Part shown: one piece after another, positions 11,701 through 21,368 of the stretch
Layout of the letters: each line of letters opens with the position of its first letter
Position numbering within the stretch: the stretch's first letter is position 1
Assembly: GCF_037975245.1 (NCBI RefSeq)
Contig: NC_092572.1
Coordinates: 3,139,501 to 3,203,500, forward strand
Direction: 5' to 3'
DNA from: Apostichopus japonicus
Lineage: Eukaryota; Echinodermata; Holothuroidea; Aspidochirotida; Stichopodidae
Length of the DNA stretch: 64,000 nt
Program-made: the position numbers and the translations under genes
The notes under the pieces: generated by a model
Database searches by the model: none
What the model was told of the DNA's origin: nothing
What the model saw: the letters and a program-made list of their open reading frames with translations, nothing else

Positions 11701-11762
11701 AGGAATCGAACCCCGGATATTCGTGTCACGAACCGAAGTCCGTACCACTCGACCACAGTGAT
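11701..11762 (-). ncRNA. tRNA-like head with A-box and B-box (SINE promoter)
   Basis: On the minus strand the segment contains a good A-box (TGGTCGAGTGG) and a perfect B-box (GGTTCGATTCC) at the spacing of a tRNA gene, and CCGGGGTTCGATTCCTGCC resembles a T arm. It lacks a clean acceptor stem closure and is fused directly to the hammerhead, so it is a tRNA-derived retroelement head rather than a functional tRNA gene. The source tRNA is uncertain. Confidence 0.7.
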
Positions 11763-12007
11763 TCTACTGGTGTGATAAAGCGTATAAATTGGCTTTGAAT
11801 AACTGTCATTATAAGGGCGTATTACCCAAGTGTTATGATTGTACAGAGTGCACCCCTGGCGCTTTGAATCTGACAATTTAACACAGAATAACCACTCTTT
11901 ATAGGCTAGCGAAGCCGTTAATAAGAATTGAATGTGTAGCAAGTGGTATGACAGATATCAGGTGCGTATCCAGGGGGGGGGGCGTTGGGGGCGCGCGCCC
12001 CCCGGGT

Positions 12008-12170
12008 AAGGAAAAGAGGAGAGAAAAAAGAGAAGAAAAAAGGGAAAAGGAGGGGGAAAAAAAGAAAAGGAGGAGAGGAAGGAAGGGAAAAGAAAAGAAG
12101 AAAGAGAGAAAAAGGAGAGCAGGAGGGAGTAGAAGACAAACGCCAAGACCTCGGGAAGAGAAAGAGGAAC
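12008..12170. repeat. Purine-rich low-complexity run
   Basis: Almost only A and G on the plus strand. The Lys/Glu/Arg-rich ORFs across it are compositional artefacts. Confidence 0.95.
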
Positions 12171-12544
12171 AGTCTTAATTACAGCGTTGACCCCTATAAT
12201 ATACACAGGGTAGCCAGTGACAGATCGAGGATTACGGAGGGGACGTGCGCCTCACCCTACCCCTTACACCGACAACTCCATTTTTGACGTTTCCATTTTT
12301 CCTCTTTCACTGATGTATCTATATATATACAATATATGGTCTATCATAACGCGTGTGTGTGTATGGACGCCTTAAACAATTGTACAATTGTGCTATGGAA
12401 CCAACTGTGGCTGGTCTTGAACTCAACCGAGTCGTCGGGAACATGACGCATTTCGGGAAGGGGCGACCGCCCCCCCCGAGCAAATTTTCTTTATGATATC
12501 GCTAGCAATTTCAAAAAAGACAATGCTTAAATGCAACTTACAAG

Positions 12545-12645
12545 GCCTGGGAAGTGTCATTTCCAGCGATCTGGGAGGCATTTTCGGCCAAAATTTTCTT
12601 GTACGCTTCGCGCCAACACATGGTGGCGCTACGCTTAGATAGTTT
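12545..12645 (+). repeat. Dispersed repeat (TTTTCTTGTACGCTTCGCGC block)
   Basis: Same family as 13755-13862 (direct) and 6785-6895 (inverse), with GTGCCATTTCC/GTGTCATTTCC, GATCTGGGNGG and GGTGGCGCT blocks conserved. Confidence 0.8.
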
Positions 12646-12774
12646 GCCTACAGGCTTCGCCCCTCCCTTGGCAAAGCAAAGAGCAGATATCACTTCACAT
12701 CAGTGAGCATGAAAATGCATGTTCCAGGGTGAACAGCCTCAAGACTGTCTATGTGTGTAGTAGGAGCCCAATTG

Positions 12775-12905
12775 GACTTGGGGGCTGTAACGACTTGCCC
12801 GAAAAATATAACCAAAATTTTTCGCGCGCTTCGCGCGCATTCAACATGTTAATGTCAATATCGTATAGGCAAGCATCGGTCATTACATCGCATCGTGTAC
12901 CGTAC
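12775..12905 (+). repeat. Dispersed repeat, inverse partner of 8555-8650
   Basis: Contains TGTAACGACTTGCCC, AAAAATATAACCAAA and TTCGCGCGC blocks found inverted near 8.6 kb. Confidence 0.75.
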
Positions 12906-13754
12906 GGTCCGTGAAAGTTGCGCAGTATACCGCCGGATGCTAATGTAAACAACGAAATGTCTTATGCAGAAAAAGCATACAGGTCCAATTATGTCAAAAC
13001 TCTCTTTTACAGTGGTAATGGCGAATTAGTCGGCCAAGCTTAGAATTTTATTTTAATTACCAAGGAAATAATTTTTAAACTATTCATTTCCTTAAGCTAC
13101 ACCATTGCTATTAATTTTTCTTTCAGTAGGTGCCCGAAAAATTCTCAGCATATTGCCAGAATTTTCAGGGGAAAAAAATCTGGTTGGGGGGGGGGGGGCT
13201 GCAGCCCCGCCTCCTATGCCTATATGTGTAGTGTTCGGTTATCTGATATCGGGAATATCTGCTATTTTTCATTTCCTTCAACCAAGTTTTATAATAGCCG
13301 TTATAACAGCTTTTAATATTTGTACACCAAGAAATTAACTGTGTCTGAATTTTCCAAAATTTCCTCACCAACATTCTTCATCATACTTCCCTCTACTCGT
13401 GCAATTTTGACCTGTATGTTAGTGGTTGAAGGGGGTTTTTCTATATTGCTTGTCCATAGATTGAATTTTGTGCAACATTATGGGTATGTTTTCAAGTGAT
13501 TTTATTCACGAGAAATGGGAATTTTCAAATTCTCAACAAATAATCGGCTTAAAACCATGAAATGTGGGGCTTTCGGATATTGTGGGCCGTGACGTAGAAT
13601 AACCTACAAAAGCAATTATCCACAGGACATGCAATGAGGTCGAACATGATGTGTGACTGGTGACAATCTTCAAAAATGTTATGGATGGAAAAAAAAAACT
13701 ATTGGGAAATACTTGGTTCTCAATTTAAGTGTACAAAAGTGTACATCTGGTTGC

Positions 13755-13862
13755 TCATTTTCAAGCCCGAGAAGTGCCATTTCCGGTGATCTGGGGGGTA
13801 TCAAAACCAGAAATTTTCTTGTACGCTCCGCGCCAACCGATGGTGGCGCTCCGCTTAGATAG
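13755..13862 (+). repeat. Dispersed repeat near the right end of the hAT-like element
   Basis: Second direct copy of the 12545-12645 family. It ends about 43 bp before the element terminus. Confidence 0.8.
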
Positions 13863-13910
13863 TAATTCGCGCCCCCCGGGTTAGAAAATCCTGGATACGC
13901 GCCTGGATAT

Positions 13911-13940
13911 ATAGTAAATCAATAAAGAATAACACACCAG
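13911..13940 (-). repeat. Severed tail of the tRNA-hammerhead element
   Basis: On the minus strand it reads CTGGTGTGTTATTCTTTATT and on to ACTATAT, identical to the tail downstream of HHR-3 at 16.65 kb. It is the missing left part of the element at 11641-11958, separated by the hAT-like insertion. Confidence 0.8.
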
Positions 13941-15341
13941 TATAGCATAAATATCATGTACAGGATGCAATTTTAACCTTCAGTACACCTGTTTATTCAT
14001 GAAACCCATGTTTTCTCTACCTGTGACCTTGTTCCCATATACAAGATACACACACCGTCTTGATGCATATATAAAGCTTCAAGTACGGAGTTCCAGTGTC
14101 TGATGTTTCGGACATCTGTCTACTGAACAGAAACGAAAGGTATATGGTTTGGTTTTCTGGGTTTTGACATCCAACGTACATGAATTGATCAGTTTCTACT
14201 GTCAATTAGCAGTGTAAATTGAAGTGTGTTAAAAAATTACTTACAGACGAATTCATTGCAATGGTTGTTTCAACTAGAGTTTCTTTTTAAGGGAACTTTA
14301 GTTTCTACTAATGACTGGTTAGGAGTCTAAGCAACTGTCTCTGTGTTCAACTACTAAGTATACCTTGTAAAGGCACATATTGAGGCTAATTTTATCAAGC
14401 AAGCCCATATAATGCTCAAGGATATAGTACGTTGTAAAAAAGGACCTACAATCTTTCCGGCATGTATTTATATGTGCTTCAAAATTACTAACATAAGTCA
14501 AGAACAATTTGGAAAAGCTTCCATTCGGGCGGCTCCTCAACACCCAAGTACTCCCAGCCAACAGTGTCACTAACGAAAATATTTACTACTTGTATACAGT
14601 TCAGTTGTTAGTATAAAGCAAGTTGTCCCCTTTTTGAAACTTTACTTCGCCAGTCACTGCAGTCGGTCGTAAAACAGCTAATCGGACTTTGAATAGATAT
14701 TCTGTGCACACCATCGGTAGATGACGTTGCCATTTTACAAATGGCTTCATCTGCCAAATTTGCAAGGCTTAGTTACAAAGTATGGGGAAAAACCCCACCT
14801 AGTGAAGCTGGACCACAATAAATGGATACATTTTGTGACCCACCAAAACGGGAATCCAAAAGAAATTCTTTCATCAACAGAGAGTGACACAACCGGGCGT
14901 CTATATGTGCCAAATATAAAAGATATCCACCGAAGCCTAATCCATGGTTACGCCTCTCCCTGCTGCGACACTTACCCACCCCAGACACCCGACAAAAACA
15001 ATTCAAGTTTTGACGGATAACGGGGTAACGTTGAAGTCAAAACGTTTTGGCTCTGTAACAGCTAAATCAGATGTCTGATTATGGCGGAAGTTAAAGTTGA
15101 AAAAGAGGGCTTCGAAAACAATGTAACCTTGAATAATAACGGCATGGAATTACCCATCAATTTCACATTTTCGTTTCATTTATGGACGTGCATGTTTTTC
15201 AAAGGATCAACTTATGTAATTTTGGTTTCGCTTCCTTTTCATAAGTCCCTATTATCTTGCTTTCAGTTTGGTATTTTACCTTACAGCGTGTAACAGAACT
15301 ATACTTTTAACCTACTATAACGTTTGTGGCGAAGGTTTGCA
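13941..15341. other. Upstream region of Ig gene A, no supported gene
   Basis: A 99-codon ORF (14721-15020, plus) has no motif I recognise and no splice context. The rest is AT-rich and stop-rich. Any promoter or 5' exon of gene A would be here but is not visible. Confidence 0.45.
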
Positions 15342-16137
15342 ATGGCTGCCCTGAAGACTGAGGAAGAACCACCAAAACTGCTGTTGTTCACCATGTTTGC
15401 ATTCATAACGTTGAATGTAAATTATCTGATAACTCCTTGTTTTGGTAAGCAATTTAAACACTAGCACACTAACATTTAAGTTTTGAAATTGTAAAAAACC
15501 AAGGTTCTTGCTTAAAACGTTTATTTGTTTGTAAATTCAGTGGCTTTGTTAAAAACAACCCCTTGAAATGGGAACTTTAAAAAGGAAGTTGAGTTCTATA
15601 CTAAGACGTTTAATAGCAGTACGACATTCCTGTCTGCAGCAACTCTAGATAACGAATTTGCGGTTCAGTAGTCTGGTAGCGAATGAATCTAACCTTTCTG
15701 CAGCAAGAAGTGGTGATACAAGCTTTAAATAGTCAGACCGTATGAGTAACGAATGGTGGTGCGGAAGGTCGGTGGGTATAAATTCGTTGTGTACAACGAT
15801 CGCTGGTTTACTGTATCATTTAACAAATATTTCTAATGTTTTTTCGTTTCAGCGATTTCTAAGGTATATATTGCTGAAGGCGGTGTCATTCGTCTTAATT
15901 TTAGTTTCAGATATAATGGCTTTGGACGTTTAGAATTACGACACAATACCAACGTTGTTTTTGCCAGACGTTCTGCCATTACAGAGAGTAATTCCAGAAC
16001 ACCTCTTTTGTTGTTTAATATATCCGACGGAATAACGAGCTTTACTATCACAGACGTCGTATCTTCGGACAATGGCCGATATGTCTGTTCATTAAATGGA
16101 GAAAAACAGGATCCTGTGTACGATCTATCAGTAATAT
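15342..16137 (+). CDS. Ig gene A: leader exon plus V-like Ig exon (partial gene)
   Basis: Exon 1 (15342-15444) starts at ATG and encodes a 34-residue leader with a hydrophobic stretch (LLLFTMFAFITLNVNYL). It ends at a GT donor (GTAAGC) in phase 1. Exon 2 (15853-16137, 95 codons) follows a TTTCAG acceptor, joins in frame and ends at GTAAGT, again phase 1. It encodes an Ig fold: AEGGVIRLNFSF (B strand), FTITDVVSSDNGRYVC (E-F strands with the D.G.Y.C motif). The B-strand cysteine and core tryptophan are absent (N/F and L stand there), so the canonical disulfide cannot form. A secreted or membrane protein of the Ig superfamily is inferred. Later exons were not found; a (TA)n tract and transposons follow directly. 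It could be a gene fragment. Confidence 0.72.
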
Positions 16138-16179
16138 GTAAGTAGCAATCCTATCATATTAAAAATATGTACGAATTAA

Positions 16180-16180
<1 letters not shown>

Positions 16181-16261
<81 letters not shown>
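16181..16261. repeat. (TA)n microsatellite after Ig gene A
   Basis: Uninterrupted TA repeats directly border the hammerhead-bearing inverted repeat. Confidence 0.99.
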
Positions 16262-16265
<4 letters not shown>

Positions 16266-16284
16266 AGACTAGTGGAACACTATT

Positions 16285-16329
16285 AGTTGTTACTCAGAGT
16301 TTCACCCGTTGAGCGATCATCAGACAACT
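16285..16329 (-). ncRNA. Hammerhead ribozyme-like motif (HHR-4)
   Basis: Minus strand: stem I AGTTGT/ACAACT is perfect over 6 bp. The CTGATGA core is at 16323-16317, GAA at 16303-16301, stem III ACTCTGAGT, and A at the cleavage position. Stem II (TCGCTCAACGGGT) is weak, with a U-U start and an internal mismatch, so activity is doubtful. Confidence 0.6.
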
Positions 16330-16345
16330 CATGTAAGTAGCAAGA

Positions 16346-16388
16346 GTTATCTGATGATCGCTCAACGCGTGAAACTCCGAGTTACAAC
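16346..16388 (+). ncRNA. Hammerhead ribozyme-like motif (HHR-5)
   Basis: Plus strand: CTGATGA (16351-16357), stem II TCGCTCAACGCGT, GAA (16371-16373), stem III ACTCCGAGT, U at the cleavage position, and stem I GTTAT/ACAAC with one mismatch. Same family as HHR-1 and HHR-4. Confidence 0.58.
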
Positions 16389-16490
16389 AACTAGTGTTCC
16401 ACTAGTATCAACTTGTCGCAACATATATTCCGGTCTGTCCTCCGGACATAGAGCAATCTGCGCCAAGATAGACGCCAACCAACCAACTCT

Positions 16491-16502
16491 CTCTCTCTCT
16501 AT

Positions 16503-16552
<50 letters not shown>

Positions 16553-16571
16553 GTATATGTATATATATATC

Positions 16572-16605
<34 letters not shown>

Positions 16606-16620
16606 GGTGTGTGTGTGTTG
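16491..16620. repeat. (CT)n, (TA)n and (TG)n compound microsatellite
   Basis: CT repeats pass into TA repeats with interruptions and then TG repeats. The IY-rich ORFs here are artefacts. Confidence 0.97.
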
Positions 16621-16622
16621 AA

Positions 16623-16756
16623 TGGGAGCAAGTGGTATGACAGATATATAGTAAATCAATAAAGAATAACACACCAGAAAATTCCACTTCACGACCGGTT
16701 TCGTTCCTTTTGGGACTCATCAGGCGAAGGTAGGAATTTAACCCCGGATCTTTGTG
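16623..16756 (-). mobile_element. Second tRNA-hammerhead element copy, broken at both ends
   Basis: On the minus strand: a remnant of the tRNA T arm (CCGGGGTTAAATTCC, B-box decayed), HHR-3, the tail (CTGGTGTGTTATTCTTTATT), then directly the unit-start block ATATATCTGTCATACCACTT. Tail followed by unit start means that two units were joined head to tail, as in the 11.6-13.9 kb copy. The tRNA side is cut by (TA)n next to the CACTG element. Confidence 0.75.
16687..16729 (-). ncRNA. Hammerhead ribozyme (HHR-3), type I
   Basis: Minus strand: stem I CTTCGC/GTGAAG (one G-U pair), CTGATGA core (16723-16717), stem II GTCC-CAAAA-GGAAC with one extra A, then GAA. Stem III is the perfect palindrome ACCGGT, with the canonical A at 15.1 and C at the cleavage site (16693). 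The best core of the set apart from the stem II bulge. Palindromic stem III points to dimer cleavage. Confidence 0.87.
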
Positions 16757-16780
16757 TATATATATATATATATATATATA

Positions 16781-19700
16781 CACTGAAAAAATTAACTAGT
16801 CAATATTGCAACGGACTAACGTTAAATTAGTCTGTAACGTTAGTCAATGCACACGAACTAGCAAAAATCTTCGTTTCATCACTGCTTCTTAGTCAGTTTA
16901 CACTGACTAAGGAATATTTAATCGCAACTTAGTCGATGGCGACGGACTAAGGTATTTTAACCCATGGACTAAGAACGATACGGACACCCGATTTACGCCA
17001 TAATCGTAGCTTAGTCGGTGTCGACGGACTAATGTATTTTAACCCAATTCGATTCACTTCAAATTGGAAACCGGGAGGCAACGGCAGCTTGCTGGACTTG
17101 GCATAGTTTCATACGATCACTCTAAGCAACTTTCAACCGTAAATCACCCAAGAAGGTCTTTAGAAGAATGGAGGTATTAACTGCCATCATCGGTCTACCT
17201 GTTATTCCTTTAACTTGAAGGTAAAATTAAAGTTAATTGTTAGGCCACTGGCACTAGTACTGTATTATGGTTAGTGTAACGCTACCGTTGCCACGCTGGC
17301 GTTTCGCAATACACAAGTGCAATGACAGTGAGTAGCCTATAGGCTTCTACTGGGTACTGCAGTGCTTTCTCAACACTAAAGTGTGCATTCTAAACAACAA
17401 TTAACAATGTGTTATGTGTGTATTGGTCTAGATTGAACAGTGGCACATAATCTTCTAATTTATTCCCAAACAAATGCTGGAACTATAAGTCTCAATAGTT
17501 TATTTGAAGTCTACACTCATTTGGTAAAGATTTCCTGTAATTTCCCATGTGAATCTAAATGGGTAGGCTTTGTGATATTGAATAGGCAAGGCTAGACCTT
17601 CAAACGTACAGTCACAGTAGGCTGAACAAATTATGTTGGCTAGTCAACGGTATTATATGTTGCGAGCAGTCAGGATGCACGCTTCAGTTCTGTTTAACCT
17701 TTTCATTTATCATTTTTTAGTATTTAATTTCCGGTCACGCCGGACAATTGCGACATTCCTTCACGGTCGACTTGTTTACTGTAAGAAGTATTAACCGTTT
17801 TTTCTCAGGAAAGCTTGATAGTCTGAAGTTATTATAACATGTGCGTTTAGTATACTGCCAAAAGAGTAAGTTGTTGTATTTGTATTGATATTTTATGTAG
17901 AAGTAACGGAAAATTTAGTATGTTTAGTTTGGTCTAATTGCACGTTTTTTTTTCTGTCCAATGTAGTGCAGGGTTCACTTGCGCGAATTCAAATTATATT
18001 GTTTATGTATATGTATATGCATCGATTCGTAGATTATGATGTTTTTTTTAACATTTACTTGTAATTCAAGCATATCTGTTTAGTAGCAAAGTTTAAAGGT
18101 TAAGATTAATTAATTTTCTCTTTTTGATCCTAGATTGAATGAAACTCATTGACGTAAATAATAGATCAGATGATACAGTTTAACGCAGTTGCTAAAACTC
18201 TGGGTATTCTCTAGTATTCGCCGGTCCATTATATACTTTAGTAGTACTAGTAAGACTAAATCAAAACGACCGAAAGACAAACTTAGTGTAACAAAGTACT
18301 GATTCTCCTCTAGCCTAGGTCTAAACAGGCTTGTTATGTGAGCAAGCAAAATAACAACTAAAAACGATTAGGCCTATAAATAAGTTGGCTCAGTGCATTT
18401 CTGTTTCTAAAATTTTATATTTTTAAAGATCATAAAAACAAACAAAGATTTAGCCCATGTTTTATTATCTCTGTATTCTGGGCATTTGATTCTGGTTGCA
18501 ATGGTGATGACACTCTCGTTCAAATTTTCAGCTTTATACAGTCTGCTTCAAACTTTGGGATTGTTTTTTGAGACTATAGTGGAAGCAAATCTCACATAAC
18601 TTTGTGGTGACAACTTAATTTCATTTTCTTCAAATGATGAATACTTTGCTAGTTTGCTGTTTCTTTTTTCCAGCAGGAATTGAAAAGCCAAATATCTAAG
18701 TCAAGTGTGAGGTTTCCTGTGATGTACGACACCAGTGTGGAGGCAACAACAGAAGAGGAGAACTGTGTTATATATGGCTTAAAGACATGTTTTAAGATGA
18801 TATATTGGTACCCTACGCAGAACAAAAGAGTTTATACAAGAGTCCAAAAAGCAAAGGAACAAGTACCATAGAGAAAAAAGATGGAAGAGTGAGTTTAACT
18901 ATTGTACCCAACTGTTTAATGATATTAAAGATACTTTTCATAACCTGTTTAAAAAAAAAAACAGTCTAGTATATCAATTACGTACAAGCTTCATAAGTTT
19001 GGTCAAATTTTCACTGATCTGTAGAGCGGGAGTCCAGAGGGTTTGGTTAGCTGGGAAGGTAACCAATTGCCTTGTACATCACAATGTTCACAATGCATTC
19101 CTGTATATGAAACCTGACGACTGGCAAACCGACTGTGGTGGATGTGGCTGGAGAGCAATTTTAAAGTCACCTAATAGCTAACCTAGATCAGCTTTCATGG
19201 TAACCACATCAAAGTAAGAACAATGTGTCAGGTATGGCCCCAAGAGCAACAAATGACCATCGCCAGTTATTATTGGTGGTGGGGTACCCCTGCCAGTGAT
19301 CAACAGTTGACCCCTCACGGCTGACCTAGGTCAGCTCATGAGGTAACCACTTGAAACCTACTGGAAAATGTTGGTTAGGACTTCAGATACAAGGGATGGG
19401 CATTGCCAGTAATTTTTATTGGTGGGGTACCCCTGCCAGTAGACCCCCAATATGCCCATCCCCTCATTGACCTAGGTGAGCTCATGATTTGACCAGTTGA
19501 AACCTACAGGAAAATGATAGGTATCACTTCATATGTAAGGATGGGCATTTCTAGTATTTTATATTGGTGGGCCACCACTGCCAGAGTTCGCCCATCCCTT
19601 ACATATAGAATCCTGTCAATCATTTTCCAGTAGTTTTCAACTGGTTAAATCATGAGCTGACCTAGATCAATGAGGGGGGGGGGGCATTTTGGGGGTCTAC

Positions 19701-21279
19701 TGGCAGGGGTACCCCACTAATATAAATTACTGGAAATGCCCATCCCTTACATATAGAGTCCTGCCAATCATTTTACAGTAGTTTTCAACTGGTTACCTCA
19801 TGAGCTAATCTAGGTCAATGGGGGATGGGCATTTTGGGGGTCTACTGGCAGGGTTACCCCACCAATGTAAATGACTGGAAATACCCATCCCTTACATATG
19901 AAGTGATACCTATCATTTTCCTGTAGGTTTCAACTGGTCAAATCATGAGCTCACCTAGGTCAATGAGGGGATGGGCATATTGGGGGTCTACTGGCAGGGG
20001 TACCCCACCACCAATAATTACTGGCAATGGCCATTTGTTGCTCTTGGGGCCATACCTGACACATTGTACTTACTTTGATGTGTTACCATGAAAACTGATC
20101 TAGGTTACTGTAGCTACCTGGTGACTTTAAAATTGCTCTCTCAGCCACACCCACCACAGTCGGTTTGCCAGTCGTCTGGTTTCATAATTCATATACAGGA
20201 ATGCACTGTGAACTTGTGATGTACAAGGCAATTGGTTACCTTCCCAGCTAACCAAACCCTCTGGGCTCCCGGTCTATTGGGATCATTATTAACATGATTA
20301 ACATAATTATTAAGCTTTGAAAAATAACTTGGTGTTATGCTGTGCAAAGCTAATAATTATTTGGTAAAGCTGCTATTCCTGGCTTATAATTTGAGGGACC
20401 TAGATTTAAATGTATACCTCCCAATATGTTATAAAATTATAATGTAAATGTATGTTTATGATAATGTGAGTTATCATGTGCTATATCTGTATCTGTGCTT
20501 ACACGTATATCATATTTTCTGTTCGCAGGTCAATAATGGTGCAGATTTTGGCTTCCTGGAGACAAGTGGGAGGCCATTTGTAGTTAAGAGAAACACTCTT
20601 TGTTCGTGAAGACTTAACTGGTGTCGATTTGGGGTACCACTTTAAAACGAAAGTCATGAGGAACCCTTGCCCAAGATTCAACTTTGCATTATTGTGCAGT
20701 GCTATACTTTTGCGATTCATGTTTGATCCATTAACTTGTCTTAACTTTGTTGGAATAAAATCAGATTTTTGTTCACAGTGATTTCTTCTCTATCTGTCGA
20801 AAGTCAGCCTTTGTAGACATCAGAAGTTTTATCAGAAATAAATACTGCCAACGTACACATTATTTGTGTTTCTTCTGCTCTCTTTTCTTTCAGTGATGCT
20901 AGTCAGTGAAACTAGTCGGGTTTAATTCTTTCAGTGATTCTAGTCAGTGCAACTAGTCAGTCGATACCGACTAAGAAAGGTTAGTCGGGAGAGGCACCAT
21001 CCTGACTAATGTAAAACCTGCTATAAACTAGTCGGTGGCTCATATAAATTAGTCGGTAAAGACCGACTAATGTCACCAACTAATGTAACTGACTAATATG
21101 CATTTACCTACTAAGAAATTGTTGATCGACTAAGCTGACGGACTAAGATGACCGACTAAGAAATCCAACTGACTAAGAAATAAATTAGTCGGTATAGCAA
21201 CTGACTAAGGCTATGTTAGTCGGGAGAGGCACCAGATGGACTAACGTTAGGTTAGTCGGTGAACCAATTTAAGTTTTCA

Positions 21280-21282
<3 letters not shown>
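16781..21282. mobile_element. CACTG-ended, CACTA/EnSpm-like DNA transposon, 4.5 kb, no transposase seen
   Basis: The left end CACTGAAAA and right end TTTTCAGTG are perfect inverted repeats over 9 bp, both touching (TA)n, so the short target duplication is hidden. Both subterminal regions (16781-17045 and about 20893-21282) are packed with GACTAA/TTAGTC motifs in both orientations, often as CGGACTAA or TTAGTCGG. This is the hallmark of CACTA/EnSpm-type elements. The interior holds a 1.25-kb palindrome (19022-20276). Short ORFs such as 18680-18871, which sits after a CAG acceptor-like site, are not recognisable. Assignment to the superfamily rests on ends and subterminal repeats only. Confidence 0.75.
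19022..20276. mobile_element. Foldback element, 1.25-kb palindrome nested in the CACTG element
   Basis: The left arm begins TAGAGCGGGAGTCCAGAGGG and the right arm is its inverse, ending CCCTCTGGGCTCCCGGTCTA. Arms of about 600 bp match throughout, including the blocks GGTAACCAATTGCCTTGTAC and CTGGCAAACCGACTGTGG. Toward the centre are diverged ~146-bp units (GACCTAGGTCAGCTCATGA, GATGGGCATT, TGGGGTACCCCTGCCAGTAG), more in the right arm than the left. A TA duplication is possible. No protein is encoded. Confidence 0.88.

Positions 21283-21365
<83 letters not shown>
21283..21365. repeat. (TA)n microsatellite
   Basis: TA repeats at the right flank of the CACTG element. Immediately after it, at 21373-21383, is a B-box-like GGTTCGAATCC, similar to 9883-9893, probably a SINE fragment. 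Confidence 0.98.

Positions 21366-21368
<3 letters not shown>

Larger units (their letters stand above)
11641..11958 (-). mobile_element. tRNA-derived self-cleaving short retroelement (main copy)
   Basis: Read on the minus strand: a start block ATATCTGTCATACCACTTGC, about 190 bp of unique sequence, a tRNA-like head (11701-11762), a hammerhead ribozyme (11657-11698), then the tail with TTTCTGGTGTG. The start block here follows the tail in the copy at 16.6 kb. The tail piece that should precede this start block is at 13911-13940, cut off by the hAT-like insertion at 11959-13905. Rejoined, the unit from tail to tail is about 350 bp. The tRNA head suggests RNA polymerase III transcription, and the ribozyme suggests processing of the transcript. 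Both functions are inferred. Confidence 0.75.
11959..13905. mobile_element. hAT-like element, ~1.95 kb, 5-bp target duplication
   Basis: The ends are inverted: CAGGTGCGTATCCAGG at the left and CCTGGATACGCGCCTG at the right. GATAT is duplicated at 11954-11958 and 13906-13910. The uninterrupted target survives at 16.64 kb as GACAGATATATAGTAAATC, which proves the insertion. CAGG ends with a 5-bp duplication fit the hAT5-type group. No transposase was found. The inside is a patchwork: a purine-rich run (12008-12170), two GCGCCAAC-containing repeats, and an inverse copy of the 8555-8650 repeat. Confidence 0.8.
16262..16415. repeat. Inverted repeat of two hammerhead-bearing sequences
   Basis: The left arm (16262-16329) and right arm (16346-16415) are near-perfect inverse copies, from AGTTGTCTGATGATCGCTC through to TGTTCCACTAGT. 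The spacer is about 16 bp. Each arm carries one hammerhead-like core. The arms resemble the sequence at 9953-10015. Confidence 0.9.

Noticed and set aside
11701-11762. A functional tRNA gene
   Set aside because: The acceptor stem does not close and the segment is fused to a hammerhead and tail, so it is a retroelement head.
11948-12287. Lys/Glu/Arg-rich ORFs and the complementary Ser/Phe/Leu-rich ORFs
   Set aside because: They are compositional products of a purine-rich run, without start context or domain.
14721-15020. 99-codon ORF just upstream of Ig gene A as its first exon
   Set aside because: It ends in a stop without a donor site, and gene A has its own ATG with leader downstream.
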